Shown here: piece after piece, positions 11,276 to 24,146 of the stretch
How positions within the stretch are numbered: position 1 is the stretch's first letter
Layout of the letters: each line of letters starts with the position of its first letter
Source of the DNA: Myotis daubentonii
Taxonomy: Eukaryota; Chordata; Mammalia; Chiroptera; Vespertilionidae
Assembly (NCBI RefSeq): GCF_963259705.1
Contig: NC_081849.1
Span: forward strand, 54,904,093-54,968,092
Reading direction: 5' to 3'
DNA length: 64,000 nucleotides
Translations under genes and position numbers: made by a program
Notes under the pieces: model-generated
What the model was told of the DNA's origin: nothing
What the model saw: only the letters and a program-made list of their open reading frames with translations
Databases searched by the model: none

Positions 11276-12780
11276 CTTATAACTAAACCATAAATACAGA
11301 GAAGGCCAATTTAAATTAGAACAAGAGGGAAGGCTTCAGTGGCAATGATCCTGGACTGAATTAAAAATATGGTGGGGAAGCTGAAGCAAAAACCCCTGCA
11401 CAAAGAGATCTTAGGAGGCATATATTTAATGCTCCCTGGATAAAAACTTGCTATACCATGCCATGGTGCATCTGCAAAGAGAAACAAAATAAACCCAGAT
11501 TTATCTCTGCTATTTCCATCACAGCTTCTTTGTCCAGGATTATATATATATCCACATATATCCTACTTATATTTCTACATTTTTTTAGTGGGCATTATTA
11601 ATATTTCAAAATATTTTGGAACCTTGAAGGAAAATACTACATAAATATGATTGGGGAATGCACTCATATCTTTTGGTGCTTTCTATGAATGCATGTATTT
11701 CAAATCCTCTCTGCAATTCTTGTTAAATAAGAAAATATCCTGGAATTCTAGGAAGACACAAGATGGGAAATCAAATTCTGCATTTGGGCATTATAATTTA
11801 ATTTTCTGTTTCTGCTAGGTGTATGAGTGTGAGAAGATTCTATCTATCCTTCACGTGTATGAACAGGCCGGGTTAGACAACAAACAACCCCTTTGTCAAA
11901 CAGAAAGGTATAAACACGCTAAATTGCACAAGCAGGACTGACTCCCCTTCAGGCTGATGCATATACTTAATGAAGGACACGTGCAAACTCAGCCAGGAGC
12001 TCAACAAGTCTGTACAGTTCATCCTAAAGGAACCTGACTTAAAATAGCTTTGTATGACTCAGTTGTTTGCCTGTGGCTTCTTTTAAGAGCCATCTGAAAA
12101 GGAGAGTCAAATACTCTTATATGATCCACCAAAATCTTGACATCTCAAGAGCTGCTAGCTTGTCCTCTTTTTTCCCTGCAGGGGTATTCCAGAAACCAGA
12201 GTGACCTTGTCTGCACACGTGGAAGGTCAATGAGATTCAAAGATCCAGGAAAAACTTTTCCAGGCTGTTACTATAGTATGTCTGCTTCCCACTTAAATAT
12301 TTAGAAAATATGCTTTCAAATACACCAACTAGGATGTAAGTTCTTATCCACTTATGATTTAAGATAGATTTAAATGTAGTCTTCAGTCCCCTGTTCTCTT
12401 GGACTTTTATAATAGAGTATAAATTATTGTCCAAGATTCAAATCTGTCTCTTTCTATACATCTGTATCTTGGATTAGATTGGGATGTTTAAGCACAAACA
12501 AAAGTTCTTCTCTTTTAAAAGTTACATTTCAGAATGACACAGTCAGTGGTCACTGTTTATTTACAAACACCAAGTGGTATTTGAAAAAAAAGGGACAAAT
12601 TTTAACCATTTTAAATATTTAAAAATCCAACCAAGGAATGCAGACATTCAGGGAGCTCAGAAAGGCATGGGACATTTTAAAAGGGTGTGCTGCTCCTTTT
12701 GCGATTGGTCTTTAGATAGAATGTTGGTCATAATAGGAAAAACAGCCACTGGATTTTTAATTAAAAAAGAGAAATCTAGT
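11276..12780. other. Unassigned sequence, about 1.5 kb
   Basis: AT-rich DNA without a recognised repeat or exon. Confidence 0.45.
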
Positions 12781-12784
12781 TGTG

Positions 12785-12965
12785 GTCCTCAAAATTTGAT
12801 CTTGGTTAAGTCATTTATTGTAGAGTCTGTTGTAGTCACCTTTAAAATGGGACTAATGACACCTGTCCTCCCTGCCTTACAGGAGGGATGTAAAGATAAG
12901 AGAATTAAAGTAGGAGAAATTGCTTGGCAAGCAGTTAAGTCATATGTAAATTTCACAGCAGACAT
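12785..12965 (+). repeat. MIR SINE fragment, sense
   Basis: 'cttggttaagtcatttattg' followed by 'cctttaaaatgggactaatgacacctgtcctcc' and 'gaattaaagtag' follows the MIR order (ACCTTGG-AAGT, ...GTAAAATGGG-ATAA, ...GAGGATTAAATGAG). A 135-codon open frame at 12574-12981 runs through this repeat and is probably fortuitous. Confidence 0.65.
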
Positions 12966-13389
12966 TATGTTACTTATGTAAATAATAGCTTGTTTTGTTT
13001 CATCTGGATTGGTTTGCTTGGCCATGTTGATCAGATCCAAGCAATAATTAACCTAGACCTCCAAAAGAGAATTGGTCTTGGAATAAGAATCATAAAACAT
13101 CGTAGTGCAGATGTGTGCCAAGTCTTCAGTGGTGAGAGATAGCTACCATCTGGATCGTTCTAAGACATTTATGCCGTCATTGTAGACATGTCTCAGAAAC
13201 AAATTTCCATAGATTTTTCCTTCACTCACTGTCTTTGAGGGGAGGAAGGGTAACATTTAACTATTTTATTTTGGAATTTGATGTGTATCTATATTTAGAT
13301 ATAAAGCAGCCTTATGAAAACGCTTACATGTTTATGATGTTTTTCATGTTTTTGATAGCCATATATAGATAGATAGATCTCAAGCCTTA
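12966..13389. other. Unassigned sequence
   Basis: No feature recognised apart from a short (GATA)3-like stretch near 13365. Confidence 0.45.
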
Positions 13390-13560
13390 AAAACAATCCT
13401 ATTAGATATGTATGGCAGATGTTATGCCCATTTTACCAATAAGAAAACCTAGTCACAGATTAACAAAGCGACTTCTCTAAACTGACAAAATCCATTGTTT
13501 ATTGTTATGGTGGAAGCAGGATTAGAATTCAAATTCTTAAGTAAATTTCTTATTCTATAC
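13390..13560 (-). repeat. MIR SINE fragment, antisense
   Basis: 'gttatgcccattttaccaataagaaaacctagtcacagatt' followed by 'gtggaagcaggattagaattcaaa' is the antisense MIR order (CCCATTTTACAGATGAGGAAAC..., ...GCAGAGC-GGATT-GAAC). Old and diverged. Confidence 0.7.
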
Positions 13561-13569
13561 TATATTACG

Positions 13570-13850
13570 GCTCCATCATTTCACATGTTTTTACTGTAGC
13601 TGTGCCATGTACCTGATTTATCCAACTCCTTTGCTTATCTAAGGCCTACTTGCCAATAGCAGAGCCAACATTACCTCCTCAGAGACACATTCTGTCATGA
13701 GGTTAGCTGCCCCTCCTACGTGTGCTCATTCTTCTAACAAAGCATTGATCGCATTCCATTGTTTGTTGGTTTTCTTCTGCCTCACCCAGTGGTCTGTGAA
13801 AGTCTTGGTCATTCCCAGAACAAAGTGCATAGTGGATAAGTGAATACACT
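13570..13850 (+). repeat. L2 3'-end fragment, sense
   Basis: The series 'cacattctgtcatgaggtt...gctgcccctcctacgtgtgctc...gatcgcattccattg...ggtctgtgaaagtctt' then 'cagaacaaagtgcatagtgg' resembles the L2 3' region (CTGTGAGCTCC..., CCAGAACAGTGCCTGGCACATAG). Tentative because of divergence. Confidence 0.45.
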
Positions 13851-15995
13851 TTTCATGATATGAGAAACAGTGCAGATCTAGCTGATTCTCAAAACTTACC
13901 TGTAGTTTCTCATAAATTGCAGCTGGTTGGCTTTACTTAGAGTTCAGAGTCTGTATCCTTTTTCCACCATTTGGGGATACATCTGCCCAAATTTATACAT
14001 GCTCACTATTGTCTCAGTACCAATCTTAAAATAGGCAGGAGGTGTTTTAAGAAGTTTTATCCTGACTGTATTTTACTTTTACACTCGCTATGTAGACTGG
14101 TTCTTAGTTCATGATTCAGTAGGTTGTTGGTTTGTTTTCCTGAAGTTCAACCCCCAACTTAAATACTTGCTCCCAAGTCCTCATATCTGTATCCATGTGA
14201 CGAAATCTTGGTATGCCAATCTCCTCACACCGTACTCTCCCCAGTAAACTTTTCAGTGTTCTAAACTATTTTTTTTTAGTATTCTGAAGTCCTTCCAGGT
14301 ATGTCTCCACTTTTGCACATTAATTTTCCCCTCATACAAGCCTACTGGTCATGAGCTTTGCCTCCTAAGGAAAAATTTTCTTAATACTGATTGCTTCCTT
14401 TCCGGTAGGTGCTTTAAAATCTAATCTATACATGGATTACCTGTTACCAACTTTAATTTCCTGATTCCATATACTTGCTAATGTGTATTAAACTTTTAGC
14501 ATCTCCCTTGTTTAATTTCTTAAAATAACTTCTTTTCTGGACTATCTTTTACACACTTGATAGGAAAATAATTATACTAATCTTTAATCAAAACTTGAGC
14601 TTCATCTTCTCAGGAATATTCAAAGCTCACTGAGTCTTAACTATATCCTTTATCTTCATGAACTTCATTATTCAACATACTGTCTCTATTTTCTCCCTAC
14701 CCTAACCATAATGTGTTCATATAGAGCAGCTCATCCACTTATAGAGCATGTAGAATAACAAGAACCTGTGAATGGCAATGAGAGAGAACAATGCAAATGA
14801 GAGGGAACTTTTTTTTCCTCCAGAGAGTCTCCTCCATTTATAGGTATTTGTGAGATCACCTAATTAGTCTCATTAAACATCAGAATTGATAATAATACTT
14901 TCCTGGATAATTTAAGTGAATCACATATGAATTCATTTCTTCCAATTACTCAACAAGGCATATGCAGATGTTAAGTATTAACAGAAAATAATCAAATAGA
15001 TTTACTAGATTGAAAGAAATAATATTGTTGATATGGGATTAAAACAAAATTAATCTACAAAACAATTATTTAATATCCAAAACTGTTCTGTGCCTATATC
15101 GATGGGACAAATTAGTTAATATGCAACTTATCACAAAGATATATTTCTATATATGTAAATACTCCTATTAGGCAACCTTAGGGAAACAAAATGTGTTTAT
15201 TTGTGATTAACCTTAATTTACATTTTTATTTTAATAGGCACCACATCATTTTTTTTCTTTTTACCCAAGGCTAACTTTTTTCCCCTGGGGAGTTCAGATT
15301 TCAGAAGTATAAATTGAAGGTTTATTCTGCACAATTACCATAATTTAATTTTGCCTCCCAAGGACAGAGTAATGGTTTTCTGATAAAAGAATCCATGAGA
15401 CAAAAAACAAACACCACTGTGATTTTTTTGTGTGTGTAATTTAATGGCATAACTATGGAAAGTGTTTTATTTTCCAATATTACATATTATGGACTTTAAG
15501 TGGTCTTTGTGGCCATTCCCCTTCACAAGAATATTTTCTCTTGCCAAGAGAAATGGACTAGAAGTAAACATAATATTATGCAAAATGATAGGTCTGCTTT
15601 CTCTCTGGATTAGTGGCAAGAACCAGTTGGTATTTACTGACTTTTCTCCTTAATGGGTGGATGGAATCTGAAACTGAGTAAATAAGATAATGCAGAAATT
15701 ATAAGTCTATTTACTCCCAGTGTGGTTCTTTAGTTTTTAGTTTTCTATTGGCAAACAAGTAGTCTTGGAATAGTTAAAATCCAAAAGTGTGATATGTCCT
15801 AAAAAGCAATCTTGTAGGTCTCCCATAAGTAATTGTGCATGTTTCTGTAATATTCTCTACTTATTTAATCAAGTGCTTAAGAATTATTTTAAATGTAAGA
15901 ACTCTTAACACATCTTTAAGCTTGATCTTATGCATTCAAATATTTTCTTAGCCTTTTTATTCTCTTACACAGTACAGATATTTAAAATATTAACA
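13851..15995. other. Unassigned AT-rich sequence, about 2.1 kb
   Basis: No recognised repeat family or gene. A pyrimidine-rich interval at 14220-14720 might be an old LINE 3' end, but I could not anchor it. The open frame at 15462-15653 has no domain signature. Confidence 0.4.
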
Positions 15996-16067
15996 TTCAG
16001 GATGGGGCAAAAGTTAGTTTATAGTTGTGAGTATGCAAAACACAGTTTATTCTTGATTATTTATTCA

Positions 16068-16544
16068 CTAGAGGCCCGGTGCACAAAAATTTGTGCACTG
16101 GGGGGGGGGAGGGGAGGGAGGGCCCTCAGCCCGGCCTGTGCCCTCTTGCAGTCTGGGACCCCTCAGGGGATGACCACCTGCTGGCTTAGGCCCGCTCCCC
16201 GGGGGATTGGGCCTAAGATGGCAATCAGACATCCCTCTGGCAGCCCGGCAGCCCTCGGGGGATGCCCACTTGCCAGCAGGGAGCAGACCTAAGCTGCAGT
16301 CGGACATCCTTAGCGCTGCTGAGGAGGCAGGAGAGGCTCCCACCACCACCACTGTACTGGCAGCCATCAGCCTGGCTTGTGGTTGAGCAGAGCTCCTCCC
16401 ATGTGAGAGCGCCCTGACCACCAGGGGGCAGCTCCTGCATTGAGCGTCTGGCCCCTGGTGGTCAGTGTGTGTCATAGTGACCAGTCATTCCCAGTCGTTC
16501 TGCTGTTAGGGTCAGTTTGCATATTACCCTTTTACTATATAGGA
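16068..16544 (-). mobile_element. Helitron, downstream half of a composite
   Basis: In minus orientation it starts TCCTATATAGTAAAAGGGTA (complement ending at 16544) and ends CTAG (plus 16068-16071, after host A at 16067), with the perfect hairpin GTGCACAAAAATTTGTGCAC. The interior holds 'ctgaccaccagggggcagct' and its near-inverse 'cccctggtggtcag', a subterminal inverted repeat. It abuts the upstream half at 16545 with no host sequence between them. Confidence 0.9.
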
Positions 16545-17228
16545 TAGAGGCCTGGTGCACGGGTGGGGGCCGGCTGGTTTTCCCTGAATGATGTCCCAGA
16601 TCAGGGTGGGTGTCCCGCTTGGGTGCCTGGCCAGCCTGGATGAGGGGCTGATGGCTGTTTGCAGCTGGTCACACCCCCTTCAGGGTGGGGGTCCCCACTG
16701 GGATGCCTGGCCAGTCTGGGTGAGGGGCTGAGGGCCGTTTTCAGGCTGACAGGTGACTGAAGCTCCCAACCTCTCCTTTTTTTCTTTTTTCTTTTTTTAT
16801 TCTGGGATTTATTTACCTTCTATGGCTGTCACTGGAACTGAGAGCTGGCTTTAGCTCTGAGGCTCAGCTCCAGCTCTGAGACCTCGGCTGCTGAAAGCAG
16901 GTATCTGGGTTTGTTTGGGTTCTATAATTGTAACACTGTTGTGGTCCTCCTAGCTCCAGCTCTGACGGCTGAAAGCAGGTTTCTGGGGTTTATTTACCTT
17001 CTATAATTGCAACATTGTTTCTTAGACTGCAGCTCAGAGCCCAGCAGTGGCAAGCGGGGAACCTTGGCTTCCTCCATCACTGGAGCAAGCAAGCCTCCTG
17101 TTCGCTTCAGCTGCCTGGCTGCTGGCCGCCATCTTGGTTGGCAGTTAATTTGCATATCTCGCTGATTAGCCAATGGGAAGGTAGTGAAGTTATGGTTAAT
17201 TACCACGTTTCTCTATTATTAGATAGGA
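16545..17228 (-). mobile_element. Helitron, upstream half of a composite
   Basis: The minus-strand 5' end TCCTATCTAATAATAGAGAA (complement ending at 17228, host T at 17229) leads into a CCAAT-type motif (CCATTGGCTAATCAG), an octamer ATGCAAAT and CCAAGATGGC. The 3' end reads ...CACCAGGCCTCTA and runs straight into the next Helitron, lacking the final G of CTAG. The outer flanks of the whole composite are a single host A and T, as expected for one insertion event. Confidence 0.87.
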
Positions 17229-17282
17229 TTGTTATATTATTTTCCACACAAACAACTATAAGCCTACTTTTGCCCCACTCTG

Positions 17283-17757
17283 TATTTTAATGTCAGTGAT
17301 GTCTTCATGGAATTTTTTCTCTTGTTAACAACATGATCATTTGTTCCTAGATACTGTAAACTTTTTATACATTTCTGTAAATTCTCCTCCTCTAAATATT
17401 TTTAAAATTTTTACTCTAGCTGCAGCTTATTTGATTTGTTATTTAAGATAGATTTCTAAATTTTCTTTCTACATTTTTATTTGGTAATTCCAAGTTTATA
17501 CTTAGTTATTATTTTTAATATGAGTGCTGTCATATGAGTGCTACCAATAAGTACTCAACCATTCCATTAACAACGGATATATGTTTTGTTTCTAGGATTT
17601 TGCATTTATATAATTTTCCTTTGAATATTGTCTCTCCAATTCAATTTTTTAGACATTTAGGAGTAGTTTCTTGGCTTTTTATTTGTTCAAATATGCATAT
17701 ATGTATTGACCTCATATTGAATACCAATAGGCATTTTCAAATTAATTGGAAGAATCT
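17283..17757. other. Unassigned AT-rich sequence
   Basis: Low-complexity T-rich DNA. Nothing recognised. Confidence 0.45.
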
Positions 17758-17770
17758 AATATAAGTTATT

Positions 17771-18220
17771 ATTTTTTATTTTTATTTTTTTAAAAATTCT
17801 TTTATTGACTTCAGAGAGGAAGGAAGAGGGAGAGTTAGCTAGAAACATCAATCATGAGAGAGAATCATTGATCGGCTGCCTCCTGCACACCCATTGCTGA
17901 GGATTGAGCCCGCAATCCGTAAATGTGCCCTTGACCAGAATTGAACCCTGGATCTTCTGGTCCACAGGCTGATGCTCTATCCACTTAGCCAAACCAGCTG
18001 CAGTGGTCAGCAAACTCATTAGCCAACAGAGCCAAATATCAATAGTACAACGATTGAAATTTCTTTTGAGAGCCAAATTTTTTAAACTTAAACTATATAG
18101 GTAGGTACATTGTTATTAACTTAATTAGGGTCCTCCTAAGGCTTAGGAAGAGCCACACTCAAGGGGCCAAAGAGCTGCATGTGGCTCGCGAGCCGCAGTT
18201 TGCCGACCACCGACTAGGGC
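17771..18220 (-). repeat. Ves SINE split by a hAT MITE
   Basis: A minus-orientation Ves SINE runs from 17771 to 18000 and its last bases ('actagggc') resume at 18213-18220. AATATAAGTTATT occurs at about 17758-17770 and again at 18221-18233. The SINE's target duplication therefore lies outside the hAT insert, showing that the SINE came first. Confidence 0.92.
18001..18212. mobile_element. hAT-type MITE (GGTCGGCAAAC family)
   Basis: Starts CAGTGGTCAGCAAACTCATT and ends GTTTGCCGACCACCG, so the ends are imperfect inverted repeats. The interior 'caacgattgaaatttctttt', 'taaacttaaactatatag' and 'gagccacactcaaggggcca' is shared, in inverse orientation, with the 25.1-kb copy. It interrupts the terminal bases of a Ves SINE. 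A clean 8-bp duplication could not be confirmed. Confidence 0.87.
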
Positions 18221-18233
18221 AATATAAGTTATT

Positions 18234-18945
18234 TTAACTATATAATCATTATTTTAAATTTGATCAAATGCTGGCATAAGAAGCATTGCATCTAGCTCAA
18301 AAACACAGAGGGATTTTATTCACCAAGAAAAAAATAAATTATAGATAGAATTTAAAAATCTATAAAATATTTAATGAAATGTGAACTAATTTTGTGTATT
18401 TTAAAAACTGATTTTTTTCTGGACTTATTGTTGGGTTTCAAAAAATAAACTGAGTGCTAATTAAGATTGAGGTCTGATTACCTGTTTCTAATATTTTCTT
18501 TTTGCTTTTGAGTCTATAAATGACTTTGGAAATCCACCTCCCCAAATGTAGTCATTAGTAATGAAATATATTGATTAAAAACATTTTCCTCTTTGGAATG
18601 TCATGGTGTTTTAATGATACCTTCTATTAGGAATATAAGTGGCTCCCTTCATATTTATGGTAAAATTGAAGCTTTCCTATGGCTAAATGGAAAGCATGTG
18701 GTATATTCGGGAGTAATGTCTATATTCTTAGTAGATTTTAAATAGTGGACCACTAGTTTGTAATGTGAGGGAAAAAAAGCAGGTTGACACAGTACGTGAT
18801 TTTGGAATGTGAAGAAAAAGCAGGTTGAAAAAAAGTATTTCCCTATAGAAATATAGATTAGCAATAAAACAGTAAGTAAGCAGAAAGATGTTTGAATAAC
18901 AGTTTATAACTAAGACATATAAGGAAGCACAATCTTTAGTTAATA
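18234..18945. other. Unassigned AT-rich sequence
   Basis: No recognised repeat. Short minus-strand open frames at 18655-18949 have no domain features. Confidence 0.45.
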
Positions 18946-18949
18946 GCAT

Positions 18950-19165
18950 GAATTTCAGCCAGTCACACCTGAGATGAGCCTGGACCCTCTGCTTAAAGGC
19001 TATGTGAAGTTGGGTAAATGACTGAGTCTCTCTGGGTTGAGTTGCTTCAGCAACAGAATGAAGATAAAAATACCACCTACTTCATATAGTTGTTCTGAGA
19101 TTAAGTAAGATTATACACCCCAACCTTCATTGTAGTATCTGACATCTCTAAGTACGAAATGCATG
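18950..19165 (+). repeat. MIR SINE, sense
   Basis: 'tgaagttgggtaaatgactg-agtctctctgggt...cagcaacagaatgaagataaaaataccacctacttcata...gttgttctgagattaagtaa' follows the MIR consensus order closely. Near full length, old. Confidence 0.82.
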
Positions 19166-21338
19166 AGAGGTCTTAAAAGAGCAATTCTAGGGGAAAACGT
19201 CATCCCCTAGTGAAGTGCAGTGAAAACAAAACACTCCTGTATTACCGAATCAACGAAAACCACTCCGCTTTTGGCAAGTAACATGACAATAACTTTCAAG
19301 AGTAATAACATTGATTAGGTAGTCTTTTTCTGAATAACAACACGTCTAAACAGCTATTTCAAGGTAAAAAACGTGAAATTGGAAAAATTTGCTTGCAAAG
19401 ATGTAATCTGTAGCAGAGTGTCAGAAATACACTTGAGAGAGTCAGTAGTAAATCCATTGAACTGGATAGAATATTGTGCAGCTACTAACAGTGACAAGTA
19501 TGAAGATGATGATGAAACATAAAAATGCTTGTAGCAGAATTTAAACAAATCAGATAAGAAATGTGTGTGTATATGTGTAAAGATGGACTAGAAGGGAACA
19601 GAGTGTGCTGTTGACACAGTTAGTGACTATGAATAAGCATTGACAGGGATTTATGGGGGCAGCCTACTGACTTACTACACGAAGAAAAGTGCGGTACCTT
19701 AAAGCACCTTCTCTGGGTTGCTTATTTCATTTTGGAGGAGCATGTGAAGACTTTCCAAAGGCTTGATTTAGTCCACGTTAACTCAATTTCATCTCCGTCC
19801 CGGGCTATCTTTCTCAATCAACTCCGATTCTCCATGAATTTCTCTAGGTGTCTCATAAAGAATGTGGCAGTGACACGTGGGCTGACTTTAAAGTACTCTG
19901 AAAAAAAATTGAGCGGAGATGTCAATGTTCAAGCAAGTGTTCTTTCTGAGCAGCTCAGCTTCATAATTGTGCACTGACTACAAAGAGTTTGTCTTGTCAT
20001 TAAATTGTTTAGCATCCAGACAGACTTGTTTTTATATAACAGGATTAATGGTAGGACTACAAGTACAAACCCAGCTTATTGGCCCAAACAAGTTATGAGC
20101 TTGCAAAGGTGCAAGGGCTTGAGAATGAGCTGCTGGTAAGGTTTGGAACCCAGCAGTTCAAGGACAGGTGGCACTACATTGTCAGTCCTCAAGCCCCCAA
20201 ACCCCACGCTTCCTATTTCTCCACCCAAGATAAGCTTTATAAGGCATTCTAGCTGTGAGGAACATTTGTCTTCGGTTAAGCCTATATGGACTTGCTTTAT
20301 TTAATCTTCTAATTCAGACCCTCTCACCTCTCTATCAAAAAAGTGCAGATCACTGTTGTAAACTATATAGAGGGGATGATTGTTCAGTTGGCATTGTCTG
20401 AAAGTGTTATTTATTCACATAATAAAGATTACACTTTAATAGTAATACATCCTGTGATTTCAAAAAGGGAAATGGAAGATGGAATGGTATATAGGCCATA
20501 GTTTCCAATTCATAACTATATTATCAATTGAGGGTATTATTATACATGTATTGAAGGTAGGGGTGTGATTACAACAAAAGTCCATTTTTATTTCACTTAA
20601 AAAAAAACCAAATCAAGCATTCACATTGTAGTCAAACATTTGTTATTAGCACGAGATAGCGATAGTAATTTATAAAATGGCCCACTGAATAGTGTAAAAT
20701 ACTAAAGAAAAAAAATTTTCCACTGTAGTTTATTAGTTTCACATATTCACTATTAACAGCAAAGTAGTGGGTTTACCCAAGATGATTTCAAGTTGTTTTA
20801 TGCATTAAACCAAGACGACTCTTCTTTCAGTATTGGTCATATATTAAATTATATAACTTTAGAACTAGAAGGGGCATAGAAAGCATTTAATTTAATAAAC
20901 TTTGGAGTAGTCATTGTCATCTATAGACTTGTTTAAAATCAAAGATTTCTCTGGATTGGGAGAGGTCTCATTCCGTACGTTGTTTCTTTATATGGCAACA
21001 ACCTCTGCTCCTAAATATAGTCCCATTTGTTTCCCATGCTGTAGAATAAGGAAGACTCTGAAATAGATAGAAAAAGTCAGATGCCATTATGCAAAAGCAA
21101 TGCCACCAAGTGTGTAGGGATAATTCCTGGTAAAGCTTAGATGATGTTTCTAAGGAAACCATTTAAATATGTCCTCCAGTCTGCCATACCAAACCTTGAA
21201 GCAGCGGAAGAGTTGTCATCCCCTCCAGCTCCATTATCCAGTGCTTACTTTAAAAAGATTTTTGATAGCTAGGAATAATTGACCAGATAGTCTTTTATTT
21301 CATCCATTTGGCATTTGTACTTGTAAAAAAAGTTAAGT
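19166..21338. other. Unassigned sequence, about 2.2 kb
   Basis: No recognised repeat or gene. The short open frame at 19732-19977 has no domain signature. This is one of the longer intervals free of bat-specific repeats. Confidence 0.4.
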
Positions 21339-21559
21339 GGCCCAGCTGGTGTTGCTCAGTGGTTGAGCGTTGACCTATGTACCAGGAGGTCATGATTCAA
21401 TTCCTGGTCAGGATATATACCCAGGTTGTGGGCTCGATCCCTAGTGCAGGGCATGCAGGAGGCAGTGGATCAATGATTCTCTTTCATCATTGATGTTTCT
21501 ACCCCCCTCTCTCTCCTTTCCTCTCTGAAGTCAATAAAAATATATATTTTTTTAAAAAA
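21339..21559 (+). repeat. Ves SINE, sense
   Basis: Plus-strand copy with the tRNA-like head 'ggcccagctggtgttgctcagtggttgagc', 'gattcaattcctggtcagg', 'gggctcgatccc', 'tcattgatgtttctac', the CTCTCTCTCC tract and an A/T-rich tail. AAAAAA(G)TTAAGT-like sequence on both sides is the probable target duplication. Confidence 0.94.
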
Positions 21560-21654
21560 TTAAGTAATCAAATCGTTATATTCATTGACAAAGTTTAGTA
21601 GAGGAAATCTGATAAAATATGCTGTCAAGACATGTCAAAAGATTGTCAAATTTA

Positions 21655-21735
21655 TTTATTTGATTACTATGCATTAAGATCTACTTTGTGCTTAGCACTG
21701 GGCTAAACCCTGGGAGTTAAAAGTAAACTTTGTTT
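21655..21735 (-). repeat. L2 3'-end fragment, antisense
   Basis: 'atttatttgattactatgca...ctactttgtgcttagcactgggctaaaccctgggagtt' matches the antisense L2 order (TTATTGAGC-CTACTATGTGCCAGGCACTG...). Short and diverged. Confidence 0.5.
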
Positions 21736-22564
21736 TTAGAAGCTCTATATTAAAGAATATCTCATCTAAAGAGTTTAACAAGTATCTTCAAATAATAGTT
21801 TTTAAGTTTTTCTCTGATTTTTCTTTTCCCAAACTATCAAATTTCTCCTGGCTTATTCATACAGTATCATGAGAAAGATGACCTGAATGGAAAGTGAGTC
21901 ACATGAACAAATAAAGCATCAATTTAAGGATACAGATGTATAAACCAGTTAGGCAATTTTGTCTGGAAGATCTGAAGGCTAAAGGGGAGGTGGAGGATTC
22001 CATTTTCCTGGCTTTCAAATTATTTGGGATATGTTCTAGCTTAGCAGGTCATGAAAATAAATCCTTGGTTGGCAAGGCAACAAATAAAAGCACATTTTTT
22101 TGGGTAACATTAGACTCATAAGTAAAATAAGAATGTATAACTCACAACTTAGATGATAAATTACCCTAGTTGGTATGTGGGAATAACCATACACATGCAC
22201 AAATGTGGCATTCTCAGAATAATATGAGCACATGTACATTTTTAAAAGACATATCTGTTACCCCCATTACTAAAATATGGCTGTTAAGCCCCCAAATTTC
22301 GAGTGTCAGCTGCAGCTTCACCAACAGCTCAGATAGAGGCAAGCTACACAAAATTTGCTAGAAACTTAGCTACAATCTACCCATCAGCCTCCTCATCTTT
22401 TTAGTGCTGTCCCTTTGCTAAAATAGTAGTACTTACAGGTAACATGGCAAAATTGTCACATAAGAGATCTCTTCTGAGATGATGAAAATGTAATGTAGAT
22501 GTGTACAGGAAAGTTGAGGTGGGCAAAATTGATCTTTAGAACTCATGGTGTTTGAATGGTTGTT
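21736..22564. other. Unassigned sequence
   Basis: No recognised repeat or exon. Confidence 0.45.
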
Positions 22565-23160
22565 ATACTTTCTGGCTCTCAGCTATACCCAAAGACAGGA
22601 GGAAATAGTAAGACCCCTATATTTGGACACAGTTAGTGTGTGGCCCTGCATTCTCTTTTCCTCACTTTCCATCAGTTTCTGATTCATTATTGAGAATCCA
22701 TGTAGTTCCTGAAAAGCTAACTTAAGTCCTGGCTCTGAGCGTTGAGCACATGATCAAGGCTAAGCCAAACAGCTGATTCAAACCTTGGGCCAGAGTTATT
22801 GGCTGTTGAACGAGCATGTGACTTAAAGAAACCTATCATAGCAAGCCTGGAACTTGGTTTTGATTGACAGGACAGTGTTCCTCCTGGATGTGTAGAAAGT
22901 AGCATGTCACTCTGGAGACTGTTGGCTCTTTGCTAACCCTGAGAGGAGTTAACCTTTGGGAGGATTTGTCACCATGGAGTATCAAACAGAGGTGTGGGTA
23001 GAAGGTGGGACCATGGTGGTCTTGTTTTGCCACTGAATTAAGAATTCCTTGAAATCCAACTAACTTCAGAGCCTAAGTTATATGAACTAATAAAGTATCT
23101 TTATTATTTAAGCTTATTAGTTGGATTCTATTACTTGCTACTAACAAAGACTTCTAATGA
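22565..23160 (+). repeat. Possible ancient LTR or DNA-repeat remnant
   Basis: The right half, 'gttatatgaactaataaagtatctttattatttaagc...gttggattctattacttgctactaacaaagacttctaatga', resembles 3' ends of old mammalian LTRs. Such ends carry a 'CCAATAAA...TTTAAGC...TTTCTGTTACTTGCAACCAA' series. The family and the left boundary are uncertain. Confidence 0.35.
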
Positions 23161-24054
23161 ATACATTCAAATATATGCGAGGTAACAGCAGAAAGGAGAT
23201 TCAGACCTTAGACTGGTAGTTGAACTGGATGGTCTTTTAGAAGGCTTTCAAACCTGGAATTGTAATGTGGTATGAACCTAGGTGTCTGTAGTCCATCACC
23301 TCCACATAAGATTAGAAATGTTACCCAAATTCCCTGTATGCGTACATAATGTATGTTTTAGTAACCAAACTAAAGATTATCCATTTTTTTTCTCAGCTCA
23401 GTTTGTTTATTGCCAATTGATCATCGCATTTTATTGTCCCCTTTCGACTAAGATGGCTCTTGGTTAATTCTAATGAGGACACTTATTTCTGATTAATTCT
23501 AATTAGGATAAATTATGGGCATGCTTTCTTTTCAGTAGGTCAGTATTCAGAATAATAGAGCAAGGATGTGAAAGGGACTTAAAATAAGAATGAAGCAACA
23601 TTGGTTCTAGCCAAATCTTTGCCTTCAATAAGTTGTTTCTTATTAATTAAAACAAATGAAGTGTACTATTTTACATATCATTAAGTACTAAATATGTCTG
23701 CTAAAGAGAAGGACAGCTTTTTTTTGAGATAAAAATTTGGGTTGGAGCTTATTATAATCCATCTATCTTGGAAAAGTATTCTACATTGAAATTGTGTTCC
23801 AAGGAAATCACCACCTGAGGTTGTTTGGACCATTTCCAGGGCAGAATGCCTGTGCTACAAAGAACTTCGTTGTCTTCTTCCTGGAACTTGTACCTCAGAG
23901 CTTCACATTTTTGGCAAACATGGCTCCATTCCCTTTAGGCATCTGTGCTTTTCTTCTCCAAAGAGTTCCATTTTTTCCCCATTAATTAATTACATGCTTA
24001 TTTTCAATCTTCCAGAGCAGAAGGAATCTCCAGTATTTACATGTTTTTCAGTAA
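23161..24054. other. Unassigned sequence
   Basis: AT-rich, with no recognised feature. The open frames at 23282-23467 and 23794-23985 have no domain signature. Confidence 0.45.
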
Positions 24055-24072
24055 GCTATTCAGTACTTTTTA

Positions 24073-24079
24073 TTTATTT

Positions 24080-24146
<67 letters not shown>

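Larger units (their letters stand above)
15998..17282. mobile_element. Mariner-type MITE interrupted by a composite Helitron
   Basis: Left terminal repeat C-AGGATGGGGCAAAAGTTAG (15998 on) pairs with the right 'cctacttttgccccactctg' (to 17282). A TA follows on the right; on the left the expected TA has become TT at 15996-15997. Without the Helitron at 16068-17228, 124 bp remain. This agrees with the 129-bp relative at 31744-31872, which has the same ends and the same 'gtttatt...atttatt' and 'attattttcca' interior. It has no coding capacity. Confidence 0.84.
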